A stretch of 64,000 nucleotides of DNA, from NCBI RefSeq assembly GCF_000332495.1, contig NZ_AOGW02000011.1, positions 62,001 through 126,000 on the forward strand, given 5' to 3'. The DNA comes from Leptospira terpstrae serovar Hualin str. LT 11-33 = ATCC 700639 (GTDB taxonomy: Bacteria > Spirochaetota > Leptospiria > Leptospirales > Leptospiraceae). Below are positions 1 to 8,656 of this stretch, piece by piece (position 1 is the stretch's first letter; every line of letters begins with the position of its first letter). A program made the translations under genes and the position numbers. The notes beneath the pieces are model-generated. The model was not told the DNA's origin. It worked only from the letters and a program-made list of their open reading frames with translations, and ran no database searches.

Positions 1-1051
1 CCTTCTGTAAATCCAAATAACAATCGTGTAACCAACGTTCAGGAGAACGATTAGAGGAAACAGGATCCATCTTAGAACGAATGATGATAGAGTTATAGAC
101 TGCACCGAGTACGATGGCTCCCCCTGCTCCTTGGATGGATTTTCCCATCGCATCACCATTTATAAAAGCTTTGTAACGTTTTCCCTGCAAAATTAAGTTA
201 AAAACGGATACATAATCTCCGCCTAACTGATATTCTTTGTTTCTGAAGTTAAATTTTTTGTATTGGTTGACCACTGTTTCAATTGCCACAGCGCTCCCAC
301 CGGTTTCATGTCCAAGTAATGGTTCAAGTAGAAGTGAAGTTAAAAAATAATCACCATCTTGTTGTGACTTTAAGGTTTGAATTTCATCTACAGTTTTCGT
401 AATTTCTTCGTTCTTTTTAATGATTCGTTTGTGATTTAAAAAGGAATGAAATCTATACCCTTCAATGATGAATCCACTAAAAATACCAAGGATATAACTG
501 ATCACTAAATTCTGCATGGAATAGGATGCAGCAGCAGTGGCGAGATTTGGTTTATAAATCATTACCGAAACAAGAAAGATAACAAGCGAAATGGGATAAT
601 AAATAAATAAAGTTTTTCTCGGCAGCGGTAAAAATGGGAGAATCATTACCAACATTTGGAACCCTGAAACATAAGCCGCATCGTCTGCAATCCGACCGGT
701 ATAATAGGCGGCAGTGAAAAGCAAATAAGCATATACCAAATAGGCCCAAGTCAGACCTTCCCAGGAAGAATGTATCTTTTTTGAGTGGTTATAAAGAATA
801 AAGACAATATAAAAAAAACAAAGTAAGCTAAATCCAATCCGGAAATAAAATAATTCTGGGAATTCAGGGTGAAGTTTGGCATCAGTATCAAATGCGAAAC
901 CTAACATACCAAAGACGCCAATGATACTTCCTGGGATTTGGATAATCCTTGTGTGCCTATCTAATTCCTGTATATAATCCTGATTATAAATTTCCCTCTC
1001 AGGGACCAGATCTAGAAATTTTGATAGAATCGTTTTAAAGTAATAATACAC
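1..1051 (-). CDS. Membrane-bound SpoIIE/PP2C-type serine phosphatase, N-terminal part (cut by window edge)
   Basis: Only about the first 350 residues are present; the gene continues past base 1. It starts with about six hydrophobic segments (residues ~30-195), then a short charged helix, then the beginning of a PP2C-like SpoIIE domain, seen as LGGDYVSVF followed by INGDAMGKSIQGAGGA (the GGD and GDxxGKxxQ signatures). Such proteins dephosphorylate STAS-type anti-sigma antagonists; this role is a family inference. I chose GTG at 1051 because it is the first standard start after an in-frame stop at 1058-1060; there is no strong ribosome site. It lies directly behind the terminator of the cytochrome oxidase operon, so it probably has its own promoter. 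A second 7TM-SpoIIE protein lies at 9667-11745. Confidence 0.75.
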   Translation of the reverse strand, partial: MYYYFKTILSKFLDLVPEREIYNQDYIQELDRHTRIIQIPGSIIGVFGMLGFAFDTDAKLHPEFPELFYFRIGFSLLCFFYIVFILYNHSKKIHSSWEGLTWAYLVYAYLLFTAAYYTGRIADDAAYVSGFQMLVMILPFLPLPRKTLFIYYPISLVIFLVSVMIYKPNLATAAASYSMQNLVISYILGIFSGFIIEGYRFHSFLNHKRIIKKNEEITKTVDEIQTLKSQQDGDYFLTSLLLEPLLGHETGGSAVAIETVVNQYKKFNFRNKEYQLGGDYVSVFNLILQGKRYKAFINGDAMGKSIQGAGGAIVLGAVYNSIIIRSKMDPVSSNRSPERWLHDCYLDLQK

Positions 1052-1065
1052 GATTCTTCATTAGA

Positions 1066-1092
1066 CGAAAAAGCCCGCACGAGGGCGGGCTT
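1066..1092 (-). terminator. Rho-independent terminator of the cytochrome oxidase operon
   Basis: A perfect 8-bp stem (AAGCCCGC at 1071-1078 pairing with GCGGGCTT at 1085-1092, 6-nt loop) is followed on the minus strand by a T run (complement of 1066-1070). It sits 27 bases after the stop of the last oxidase gene at 1119 and just before the next minus-strand gene. Confidence 0.9.
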
Positions 1093-1118
1093 CTTTAAAA
1101 CGGTTTTGTCTATTTTTT

Positions 1119-1715
1119 CTAGAAGAAAGGTTTTGCTGGAAACTCAAGTGTCGGAGCAATTCGAGAAATAATATCTCCGAAAGAGAAAGCAAAAAGGAGT
1201 GCTAGAAAAGCAAAGGCAGATAAGAAAATAACACGGTTCAACATATTATCATACTTTAAATGCATGAAGTAAGCTAAAACGAAGAAGGCTTTACAAGTTG
1301 CAACTGCCATGGCTACAATCATGTTCCACTTTCCTAAATCGTATTGTGCAACCCAAACAGTAACAAACGTTCCGAAGAAAAGAGCCAATAGAACATACAC
1401 GTATGTTTTAATGGATATTACATGGTGGTCAGGTTCTTCTTCCTCTTCTCCATCTTCTACCCACATGGAAGCAGAAGCATGGTCTTCTTTGTGATCTTCA
1501 TCACCTAAAACAAATTTTAATAATTTGCTGTCTTTGTTTTCTTCTGTAAATTTTGCAAACCGATCAGTTTGAAAGAACTGACCGAACCAGTTTACGATAA
1601 ATCCTAAAATGGTAGCAGTTGCAATCCCTGGAGCAAAAATTCCAAATCCAAGAATTGGAGTGAAAACTGCAACAAGAGCAATGAAGTAAAGTCCGTAATT
1701 GATTACGTATTCCAT
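1119..1715 (-). CDS. ctaF: Cytochrome c oxidase subunit IV family protein (extended N-terminus)
   Basis: This is the small membrane subunit of the terminal oxidase and the last gene of the ctaC-ctaD-ctaE-ctaF order. The C-terminal ~100 residues carry three membrane helices and the motif AYFMHLKYD typical of prokaryotic COX4/CyoD subunits. The N-terminal ~95 residues are an addition: two hydrophobic stretches (about residues 6-45) and a charged linker with a run of Glu and His (around GEEEEEPDHH). The usual family member is about 100 residues, so at 198 residues this looks like a fusion or extension. It starts 13 bases after the stop of subunit III. It is probably structural, stabilising subunit I; this is a family inference. 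Confidence 0.85.
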   Translation of the reverse strand: MEYVINYGLYFIALVAVFTPILGFGIFAPGIATATILGFIVNWFGQFFQTDRFAKFTEENKDSKLLKFVLGDEDHKEDHASASMWVEDGEEEEEPDHHVISIKTYVYVLLALFFGTFVTVWVAQYDLGKWNMIVAMAVATCKAFFVLAYFMHLKYDNMLNRVIFLSAFAFLALLFAFSFGDIISRIAPTLEFPAKPFF

Positions 1716-1728
1716 TCTATAATACCTT

Positions 1729-2502
1729 TTATCCTACCAAATAAAGAAGTGGGAAGAGGTAAATCCATACCAAGTCCACTACGTGCCAGAAAAGACCTAC
1801 ACCTTCTACTGGAGTGTAGTATTCAGGTCCTACCTTTCTTCTTAGAGTTTTAACGAAAACCCAGAAGATAAGGAAGGCACCAGCTACCACGTGCACCCCG
1901 TGAAGACCAGTCATAACAAAGTAAAAACCATAGAACATTTCCCATCTTGGTTGAGAAATCACTGCTTTTAAACGAGAGACTTCTTCTGCACTTACATGGT
2001 TCTTTTCTAACTCTGCTGGATTTTTCAAAAGAGCAGAAATCTTAGATTCACACTCTAATCGTTTTCCACCAGCTGCACAAGAAGGATCTACTAGAGAAAA
2101 CTTTCCTGGAACTGTTCCTACATGAAACTTGTGGCTGTATTCAAAGTATTTGATAACCATGAAGGCACCAGCACAAGCGATCGTAAGAGCAAGCATAATG
2201 GCTGCTATTTTATGCAAACCACGTTGCACATAGTTTATAGCAGCTGCCATTGTAAAGGAACTGATGAGAAGGACAACAGTGTTTACTGCACCCATTTTCC
2301 AATCCAAAGTTTCGGAACCGTTTTTAAAAACGGTTGGGTAAAGAGAATGGTAGATGAGGTAACCTACGAATAGGCCACCGAACATCAAGATTTCAGTGCA
2401 AAGAAATATCCAGATCCCTTGTTTGGAAGAGGCATATTGGTGTTCTGCACTCTTAAAATGGTGTTGGTGTTGAAATTCACTTGAAGAACTAACGGAAGTC
2501 AT
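1729..2502 (-). CDS. ctaE: Cytochrome c oxidase subunit III
   Basis: This is the seven-helix core subunit III of the heme-copper oxidase. Family signatures are GIWIFLCTEILMFGGLF near residues 29-45, MTGLHGVHVVAGAF near 197-210 and the ending GLFWHVVDLVWIYLFPLLYL. The protein has 257 residues, longer than most bacterial homologues. The excess is a hydrophilic loop at about residues 129-186 that contains two cysteines (142 and 151) and a charged helical stretch. The start codon overlaps the end of ctaD by 14 bases, suggesting translational coupling. The family role is certain; the role of the loop is unknown. Confidence 0.95.
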   Translation of the reverse strand: MTSVSSSSEFQHQHHFKSAEHQYASSKQGIWIFLCTEILMFGGLFVGYLIYHSLYPTVFKNGSETLDWKMGAVNTVVLLISSFTMAAAINYVQRGLHKIAAIMLALTIACAGAFMVIKYFEYSHKFHVGTVPGKFSLVDPSCAAGGKRLECESKISALLKNPAELEKNHVSAEEVSRLKAVISQPRWEMFYGFYFVMTGLHGVHVVAGAFLIFWVFVKTLRRKVGPEYYTPVEGVGLFWHVVDLVWIYLFPLLYLVG

Positions 2503-4105
2503 ATGGCCCTGCAGTTACTGTTGGAGTATTAATAAAGTTTTCGTGTGGAGGAGGAGAAGAAGTTTGCCATTCGAGTGTTTTTGCACCCCAAGGGTTGTCA
2601 GAAGCTTTTTCCCCTTTAAAAATTCCATGAATGATAGTGATAAGACCTACCAAAAATCCAAGTCCAATGAGCCAAGAACCCACGGTAGAAATTTGGTTTA
2701 GGTTGGTATATTCTGGAAGGTAGTCAAAGTAACGTCTAGGCATTCCCATCGCACCAAGAACGAATTGTGGGAAGAAAGTTACATTAAATCCAGTGAAGAT
2801 AAGAACCCAAGAGATCCTTCCCCCAAGATCAGAAGTCATTCTTCCAAACATTTTTGGGAACCAGTAAAAAATACCACCCATAAGAGCCATAAGAGTTCCT
2901 CCCACCATAACATAGTGAAAGTGTGCTACTACGAAGTAAGTGTCATGGAAGTGAACATCCATACCAGTAGAGGCAAGGAATACACCGGTCAAACCACCAA
3001 TGGTAAATAAGAACATAAAACCAAGAGCGAAGAGCATAGGCGCTTCGAAGGTAACTGTTCCGCGATACATAGTAGAAATCCAGTTGAAGAGTTTGATGGC
3101 AGTTGGAACCCCAACAAACATTGTGATGATGGAGAATATGATACCTGCAAGTGTTGACTGACCGGATACAAACATATGGTGTCCCCAAACAAGGAAGGAT
3201 ACTGCCGCAATCGCTACGGAAGAGTAAGCAATCGCACGATAACCAAAAATTGTTTTTTTGGAGAAAGCAGTGATGAGTTCAGAAATCACACCCATCGCAG
3301 GAAGGATCATAATGTATACTGCCGGGTGAGAGTAGAACCAGAAGAAGTGTTGGAAAAGAACTGGATCTCCACCTAAGTCTGGATCAAAGATTCCCACACC
3401 CAAAGTTTTCTCAGCACCAATCAGTAGAAGAGTGATGGCAAGAATCGGAGTCGCTAAAATTTGAATGATGGAAGTGGAATACAAAGCCCAAATCATGAGT
3501 GGGATTCGGTCCATAGTCATTCCTGGTGCACGAAGTTTATGAGTGGTTACAATGAAGTTTAATCCCGTAAGGATGGAAGAAAAACCCATAGTAAAGGCAC
3601 CCAAAACAAGCAAAATCACACCATTCGAAGTCTTTGCTGTAGAGTAGGGAGTATAGAATGTCCAACCTGTATCGACTTGGTTAAAGATCATAGAAGAAGC
3701 AGCAATAGCAGCTCCTGCTATGAAAATGTAGTAAGAAGCTAGGTTTAGTCTTGGGAAAGCAACGTCTTTCGCACCCAATTGGATAGGCAGGACAAAGTTT
3801 CCTAGAAACGCAGGAATTCCCGGAATGATTACCATGAATACCATAATGGCACCATGGAAAGTCATAAACTTATTGTAAGTATCTGGTTGCAAAAGTGGTT
3901 CTGCACCAAATTTTGCTAAGTGCAAACGAATCCCCAGAGCAAAGAAACCACCAATTAAAAAAAGCGTGGAAACTGTTGCAAAGTACATAAGACCAATGCG
4001 TTTGTGGTCCAGAGTGGTCATCCAAGACCAGATTCCGGATCCGTGGTTCAGATAATTATGGTCAGTGGAATGACCATGTTCGGTTTTTGTATGTGCTGAA
4101 CTCAT
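2489..4105 (-). CDS. ctaD: Cytochrome c oxidase subunit I (A2-type heme-copper oxidase)
   Basis: This is the catalytic subunit: it reduces O2 to water at the heme a3-CuB centre and pumps protons across the inner membrane. Visible ligands are His84 (TFHGAIMVF), His260 with Tyr264 (WFYSHPAVY), the His309-His310 pair, and His395/His397 (VAHFHYVM). Lys338 in PTAIKLF fits the K channel. The glutamate of the usual GHPEVY motif is absent; Tyr258-Ser259 precede HPAVY, the pattern of A2-type oxidases such as Thermus caa3 (established knowledge). The length of 538 is normal. It lies between ctaC and ctaE in one operon. Confidence 0.97.
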   Translation of the reverse strand: MSSAHTKTEHGHSTDHNYLNHGSGIWSWMTTLDHKRIGLMYFATVSTLFLIGGFFALGIRLHLAKFGAEPLLQPDTYNKFMTFHGAIMVFMVIIPGIPAFLGNFVLPIQLGAKDVAFPRLNLASYYIFIAGAAIAASSMIFNQVDTGWTFYTPYSTAKTSNGVILLVLGAFTMGFSSILTGLNFIVTTHKLRAPGMTMDRIPLMIWALYSTSIIQILATPILAITLLLIGAEKTLGVGIFDPDLGGDPVLFQHFFWFYSHPAVYIMILPAMGVISELITAFSKKTIFGYRAIAYSSVAIAAVSFLVWGHHMFVSGQSTLAGIIFSIITMFVGVPTAIKLFNWISTMYRGTVTFEAPMLFALGFMFLFTIGGLTGVFLASTGMDVHFHDTYFVVAHFHYVMVGGTLMALMGGIFYWFPKMFGRMTSDLGGRISWVLIFTGFNVTFFPQFVLGAMGMPRRYFDYLPEYTNLNQISTVGSWLIGLGFLVGLITIIHGIFKGEKASDNPWGAKTLEWQTSSPPPHENFINTPTVTAGPYDFR

Positions 4106-4114
4106 CTCTCTTCC

Positions 4115-5077
4115 TTATTTAATGGATTTGATATATTCTATTAGATTGGCAACGTCTTCATCAGACAATTGGCCTTGGAACACCGGCATTGCTGGTGGAT
4201 ATCCTTCTACGATCTTTGCGGAAGAAACAAGGATAGACTCACGTAAGTAGTTTTCATCTGCTTTGGTTTGGCTTCCGTCAGCAAACTTTCTACCAGAACC
4301 AAACAGTCCTTTCATGGTAGGTCCTACAATTCTAGATCCATCGATCGAGTGACAAGATGCACAAGCTTTTTGAGCAAAGAGTGTCTTTCCAAGATCAGCA
4401 GGACTATCTGCACCTTTTTTCTCAGCATGGTACCAAGCGGCATATTCCTCAGAAGGAATTGCTTTGATTTTAATCATCATACCAGAGTGTTTGGTTCCAC
4501 AGTATTCCGTACAGAAAACAATATATTCACCAGGTTGTTTTGGTTCGAACCAAAGTTGAGTGAGTTTTCCAGGAACCGCATCTTGTTTGGTTCGGAAAGC
4601 AGGAACATAGAAACTATGAATGACATCTTTAGAAGTTAAAACGAGTTTTGTTGCTTTTCCTGCAGGAACAATCATTGGATCGTTTGCAGAGCTATAGAAC
4701 TCTTTACCATTCGCATAACGGTAAGTCCATGCCCACTGTTCCCCAGTAACATGAATTTCAGCCGCAATGTCTTCAGGTGGAGTTCTGAGTTTTTCAAAAA
4801 TGACCATACCCCAGTAGAAAATCCCCATCATAATGATGAGAGGAATGAACGACCAGAGAAATTCTGCAAAATTATTGTGAGTAATGTATGCGGATTTCTG
4901 GTCTAAACTTGTACGTTTGAACTTGATGAGGAACCATGTCATTCCACCAATCAAGATGACAAACGAAACAAGGCTTGCTATGATCAGAAACGCATAGAGA
5001 AGATCGACTTCTTTTGCGATTTCAGTTGCCTGGATAGGCATGAACGAGGTCGCTGGAATGAGACTGCTCCAAGACAT
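4115..5077 (-). CDS. ctaC: Cytochrome c oxidase subunit II with fused cytochrome c domain (caa3 type)
   Basis: This subunit accepts electrons into the CuA centre and passes them to subunit I. Two membrane helices lie at about residues 25-50 and 75-95. The CuA ligands are visible: His154, then Cys189, Glu191, Cys193, His197 and Met200 in CTEYCGTKHSGM. The C-terminal ~90 residues form a class I cytochrome c with CASCH at residues 239-243 and a likely Met ligand in YPPAMPVF near 295. The fused heme domain makes the complex a caa3 oxidase. Its start is directly adjacent to the SCO stop, consistent with co-transcription. Confidence 0.97.
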   Translation of the reverse strand: MSWSSLIPATSFMPIQATEIAKEVDLLYAFLIIASLVSFVILIGGMTWFLIKFKRTSLDQKSAYITHNNFAEFLWSFIPLIIMMGIFYWGMVIFEKLRTPPEDIAAEIHVTGEQWAWTYRYANGKEFYSSANDPMIVPAGKATKLVLTSKDVIHSFYVPAFRTKQDAVPGKLTQLWFEPKQPGEYIVFCTEYCGTKHSGMMIKIKAIPSEEYAAWYHAEKKGADSPADLGKTLFAQKACASCHSIDGSRIVGPTMKGLFGSGRKFADGSQTKADENYLRESILVSSAKIVEGYPPAMPVFQGQLSDEDVANLIEYIKSIK

Positions 5078-5914
5078 CTATGTGACTCCTTGACGGTTGT
5101 TATTTGTTATTTTTCGCCAGTTTATGTATAAAAACGCACCGAGAAGGAGTAAGGTGACCGCCCCCCCGAATTGCATCATCCTGTATGCGTATATCGTATA
5201 TTTATTTTTTCTCGGATCAAATTGAAAGCAAAATAAAGCAAACTTGTCTACAAAACTCCCAATCTTACCAGAAGATGCCTCGAGAAAGGCAAATTTTAAA
5301 TCTCTTGGTTCGATTTGAATCCCTTGAAAGATTCTAGAAACCTTTCCCTCAGGAGTCAGAACATATACCCCACTCGCGTGGATGTATTGTTTTGCTTCCG
5401 AATCCCAAGCATACCGAAAGTCCAATTGTTTGGTAAGTGCATCAATGGATTCCTGTGTACCAGTCAGGAGATGGAGGCCTTGGTCGGCTCCGTCTCTGCC
5501 ATATTCTTTCAAATAAGCGCCTTTTTTGGGAAAGGAAATGGATTCGTTTTCTTTCGGGTCAATGGATACAGCAATGTATTGGTATTCTTTGCCGAGAGAC
5601 CAATCAAGGGCCTTAAGTCCTTGGAACACACCATTTAAATGGAAGTTACAAAGTGTGGGGCATTTGAAATAAACAGGAGAAAGAAGGATTGGTTTTCCTT
5701 TCGTAAGAAAATCGGAGAAACGAACAGTTTTTCCTGATTCATCGCGGAAGGGAATGTCCAAGCTAAGAGACTTCCCCGTGACATCGGAAAATCCGATATT
5801 CTCTAGTTCTTTCGGGAGTTTGTTTTCCCGCGTGAGATTGGAATGAGGATCATACGCATATAAGACCCCAGACCAAAACAAGAAACCAAGTAAAAAGGAA
5901 AATCTAATGTTCAC
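5078..5914 (-). CDS. SCO1/SenC family copper chaperone for oxidase assembly
   Basis: This is a thioredoxin-fold protein that delivers copper to the CuA site of subunit II (family knowledge). It has a signal peptide (residues 1-20), the copper-binding CPTLC (Cys85, Cys89) and the conserved His179 in YIHASGVYVL. A C-terminal membrane helix near residues 250-267 follows, so it is probably anchored at both ends or at the C-terminus after signal cleavage. The start is GTG at 5914, supported by the signal peptide immediately downstream; no strong ribosome site is seen. It lies directly upstream of ctaC. A second SCO protein is at 38224-38967. Confidence 0.93.
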   Translation of the reverse strand: MNIRFSFLLGFLFWSGVLYAYDPHSNLTRENKLPKELENIGFSDVTGKSLSLDIPFRDESGKTVRFSDFLTKGKPILLSPVYFKCPTLCNFHLNGVFQGLKALDWSLGKEYQYIAVSIDPKENESISFPKKGAYLKEYGRDGADQGLHLLTGTQESIDALTKQLDFRYAWDSEAKQYIHASGVYVLTPEGKVSRIFQGIQIEPRDLKFAFLEASSGKIGSFVDKFALFCFQFDPRKNKYTIYAYRMMQFGGAVTLLLLGAFLYINWRKITNNNRQGVT

Positions 5915-5932
5915 GAAGGTTTGGCAGTTACC

Positions 5933-6085
5933 CTATTTGGATTGAACGCTTTTCGATTCCATTCCAGGGTTATCCGGAGTTCCCGGATGTACAAAGGAAA
6001 TATAAGCGAAAAAAAGAATGTTGAGTACGAGTGTGACAAGGAAAGTCCAGTAGCCACCCTTATTGTAAAGGTCTGTGTTTTGCAT
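5933..6085 (-). CDS. Small single-helix membrane protein heading the oxidase operon
   Basis: This is a 50-residue reading frame starting at ATG 6085 with AGG seven bases upstream and ending at TAG 5933-5935. The sequence begins MQNTDLYNKGGYWTFL, has one membrane helix (residues ~13-32) and a short hydrophilic Pro/Gly-containing tail. It is the first gene of the oxidase operon, 18 bases before the SCO gene. The position suggests an oxidase assembly or accessory subunit, similar in concept to small CcoQ/CtaM-like proteins, but no homology is claimed. A longer frame over the same bases (to 6135) looks like a shadow: it is Arg/Ser-rich and lacks a ribosome site. Confidence 0.7.
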   Translation of the reverse strand: MQNTDLYNKGGYWTFLVTLVLNILFFAYISFVHPGTPDNPGMESKSVQSK

Positions 6086-6209
6086 AATTTTACCTGATAT
6101 AGTCTATACGAAAAACTCCTCTTTTTATCCAACAATTTTTAAAAGATGCAAGATTAATTTTATTTTCCCCAAACTCTGATCACAAAACCTGGAGGAAACA
6201 GATAGACGT
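6086..6209. promoter_or_regulatory. Divergent promoter region between the oxidase operon and ctaA
   Basis: This 124-base AT-rich gap separates the minus-strand oxidase operon from plus-strand ctaA-ctaB, so it must hold promoters for both. On the minus strand a TTGGAT / TATAGA pair with 18-base spacing is a possible sigma70 promoter. GGAGG at about 6191-6195 precedes ctaA with a rather long spacing. The exact promoters are uncertain. Confidence 0.35.
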
Positions 6210-7091
6210 ATGACACTCAAACGTTTTTACACCATCCTTTCCGCAATGATCCTAATCAATCTTCTCTACGGACCACTCGTAAGAGCAACAGATTCTGGTT
6301 TGGCATGTCCTGATTGGCCTTTATGTCATGGGAAGTTTGTGCCAGAATTTACATTCCAAATTTTTATGGAAGTAGGACATAGATACTATTCTGGAGTTTT
6401 AGGAATCCTTGTTGGAATCGGTTTTCTATGGATTCTTAGAAATCGAGAGACCCGTGAAAGATTGGGGATCGCAGCGACCCTATCACTCATTTTCCTCATA
6501 TCCCAAGTAATCCTCGGAGGATTGACTGTTACCAAACTCCTTCACCCAACAACAGTTAACCTACACTTACTCAATGCAGTATTGTTATTATCTTCTTGTC
6601 TTACGGTTCGACTACTTATCTCCGAAGATAACTCTTCCATGTTTCAGTGGAAAAGACCCGGCAAATATTTTTTTGTTTTTACACTCGTAGTCGTATTGTA
6701 CCAACTTTTCCTTGGAGGAAAGGTGAGCTCTCATTATGCAGGACTTGCTTGCCCCGACTTCCCTACTTGTTATGGAGAATGGTTTCCGAAGATGGAAGGA
6801 ACCATTCGTTTCCAAATGGAACATAGGTTGTTTGGTTATTTGGTAACCTTCTCTGTTCTTTCGCTTTCCGCTTACGGGATTCTCTATTTAAAAGATCAAA
6901 ATGTCAAAAAATCCCTTAAAATTGCAGCTTATTTGGTTTCGTTCCAAATTCTTTTGGGTGCAATGAATGTATTATACCAACTTCCAAAACTGATTACCGG
7001 ATTACATACGCTAAACGGTGTTACTGTGTTTATGTTTTGTTATATTGCTGCTTTTTACCATTTTAGGTCTCAAGGAAAAGAGGTTTTATAA
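6210..7091 (+). CDS. ctaA: Heme A synthase (COX15/CtaA family)
   Basis: This membrane enzyme oxidises the C8 methyl of heme O to give heme A, the cofactor of the oxidase encoded divergently. About eight membrane helices are seen in two similar halves. The heme-binding histidines are in GHRYYSGVLG, LHLLNA, EHRLFGYL and LHTLNG. Two loop cysteine pairs, CPDWPLC and CPDFPTC, follow the first helix of each half, as in Bacillus-type CtaA. The length of 293 is normal. It overlaps ctaB by one base (TAATG), giving a two-gene heme A pathway. Confidence 0.93.
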   Translation: MTLKRFYTILSAMILINLLYGPLVRATDSGLACPDWPLCHGKFVPEFTFQIFMEVGHRYYSGVLGILVGIGFLWILRNRETRERLGIAATLSLIFLISQVILGGLTVTKLLHPTTVNLHLLNAVLLLSSCLTVRLLISEDNSSMFQWKRPGKYFFVFTLVVVLYQLFLGGKVSSHYAGLACPDFPTCYGEWFPKMEGTIRFQMEHRLFGYLVTFSVLSLSAYGILYLKDQNVKKSLKIAAYLVSFQILLGAMNVLYQLPKLITGLHTLNGVTVFMFCYIAAFYHFRSQGKEVL

Positions 7092-7945
7092 TGTTCCGAT
7101 TATGGAACCAACTCACAAAACCTAGGGTAACTGTACTTGTCCTTGCCACAGTCCTTCCGGGAATGTATCTAGGAACCTCAGGATATCCCTCTCTCTGGGA
7201 AGTATTTATAACTCTTTTCGGTACTTATTTAATGAGTTCTGCCTCCTTTATTCTCAATCAGTACATTGAAAGAGAAAGAGATGCTGTGATGTACAGGACA
7301 AAACAAAGACCGATTCCCTCTGGAGAAATTTCACCTGCCTTTGCTCTTTCACTGGGAGTGTTGGTTGCCATTATTGCATTTGGAATTTTAACCTATTACA
7401 TCAACCTACTAACGGCCGTTTGTGCTTTATCTGCCTTACTTGCTTATGTGTTTTTATACACTATTTGGTTAAAACCAAGAACAGAACAAAACATTGTGAT
7501 CGGTGGGATTTCTGGATGTATTGGTCCACTCATCGGATATGCAGCAATGGCAAATTCCCTTCCTATCCCTGCTTGGGTTTTGTTTTTAATGATTTTTCTT
7601 TGGACACCTGCACATTTCTGGGCCTTGGCAATTTTCTTAAAAGATGATTATGCTTTTGCTGGAATTCCCATGATGCCTGTGGTTTCAGGAATTCAAAAAA
7701 CAGTAAATCAAATCTTTTTATATGCTATTGCTTACTCTGCTTCTGTTATCGGGTTTTACTTTGCTGATAGCAGAATGGGTATGTTGTTTCTTGTTTCTGC
7801 AATCTTTCTTACAATTTTGATTTTAGTTTTTGCATACAAACTCAAACTTTCCCAAGACAAAATACTCGCAAAACGGTTTTTCTTCTTTAGCATCTTCCAT
7901 TTATTCTTGGTCAGTTTGGTTATCGTCATCGATTCCAAAATCTAG
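7091..7945 (+). CDS. ctaB: Heme O synthase (protoheme IX farnesyltransferase)
   Basis: This UbiA-family prenyltransferase adds farnesyl diphosphate to heme B to form heme O, the substrate of CtaA. The Asp-rich catalytic motif is visible as NQYIERERDAVMYRTKQRP, close to the family N(D/Q)xxDxxxD pattern. The conserved RP(I/L)PSG follows and the second motif region appears near LKDDYAFAGIPMMP. It has about eight to nine membrane helices and a typical length of 284. It is translationally coupled to ctaA. Confidence 0.95.
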   Translation: MFRLWNQLTKPRVTVLVLATVLPGMYLGTSGYPSLWEVFITLFGTYLMSSASFILNQYIERERDAVMYRTKQRPIPSGEISPAFALSLGVLVAIIAFGILTYYINLLTAVCALSALLAYVFLYTIWLKPRTEQNIVIGGISGCIGPLIGYAAMANSLPIPAWVLFLMIFLWTPAHFWALAIFLKDDYAFAGIPMMPVVSGIQKTVNQIFLYAIAYSASVIGFYFADSRMGMLFLVSAIFLTILILVFAYKLKLSQDKILAKRFFFFSIFHLFLVSLVIVIDSKI

Positions 7946-7990
7946 GTTTTTTGATTGATTTGGGCAGGAATTCCTGTTTTTCTTCTGCCA

Positions 7991-8656
7991 ATGAGCATAC
8001 TAACACGTTATTTCTCTAAATCTGATTTGGATGAAATCAAAAAAGCAGTTGGTGAGGCAGAATCCAAAACCTCTGCAGAAATCGTTCCCTTTTTTGCTGA
8101 ATCGTCTCACCATTACAAAGAATGGGCATGGCTTGGTGCTTTTCTTATGGGTGGGGTGAGTGGGGTAACCTTTTATACAGCCCAAAATCTCTATGGACTT
8201 GTTTGGGGTGGTGAGTCTTTATTTGCCGTTTTGTCGGTTTGGGTGGGTGCTCTTTTAGGTTTAGCCATCACAGCCCTTTTCCCAAAAATTAGAATCAATT
8301 TAGTATCTAGAAGCGCCAAACAATACTTTGTCGATCTCAGAGCCAAAGAAGCATTTTTAGATGAAGAAGTTTTTAGAACTAAAAATAGAACAGGTATATT
8401 AATCTATATCTCTTTATACGAACACTTTGTACGAGTATTACCTGACAAAGAAATATCCAAAGTTGTTCCAAAGTCTGAGTGGAGCGAAGCGGTACGTTTG
8501 ATCATAGAAGGGATGAAATCGAATCAGAAAAAAGAAGGGATTGTTTCTAGTATTCTTTTTTGTGGGGACCTACTTAAAAAATACAATATCCAAATTGAGA
8601 AAGATGACAAAAACGAAATCTCAAACGAAATCCGTGATGGTGGGAAATTGATGTAA
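7991..8656 (+). CDS. TPM-domain membrane protein
   Basis: The N-terminal part (YFSKSDLDEIKKAVGEAE ... KTSAEIVPFF) matches the start of the TPM domain (TLP18.3/Psb32/MOLO-1 family). Two membrane helices lie at about residues 50-95, and the rest of the domain (FRTKNRTGILIYISLYE, VRVLPDKEI) follows. Cellular function is unknown. I place the start at ATG 7991; a TTG at 7955 would add 12 residues but has no better ribosome site. It overlaps the next TPM gene by one base (TAATG), so the two are probably made together. Confidence 0.8.
   Translation: MSILTRYFSKSDLDEIKKAVGEAESKTSAEIVPFFAESSHHYKEWAWLGAFLMGGVSGVTFYTAQNLYGLVWGGESLFAVLSVWVGALLGLAITALFPKIRINLVSRSAKQYFVDLRAKEAFLDEEVFRTKNRTGILIYISLYEHFVRVLPDKEISKVVPKSEWSEAVRLIIEGMKSNQKKEGIVSSILFCGDLLKKYNIQIEKDDKNEISNEIRDGGKLM

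Noticed and set aside
5911..6135. 74-residue frame on the minus strand upstream of the SCO gene
   Set aside because: It overlaps the better-supported 50-residue frame, is Arg/Ser-rich without a domain and has no ribosome site.
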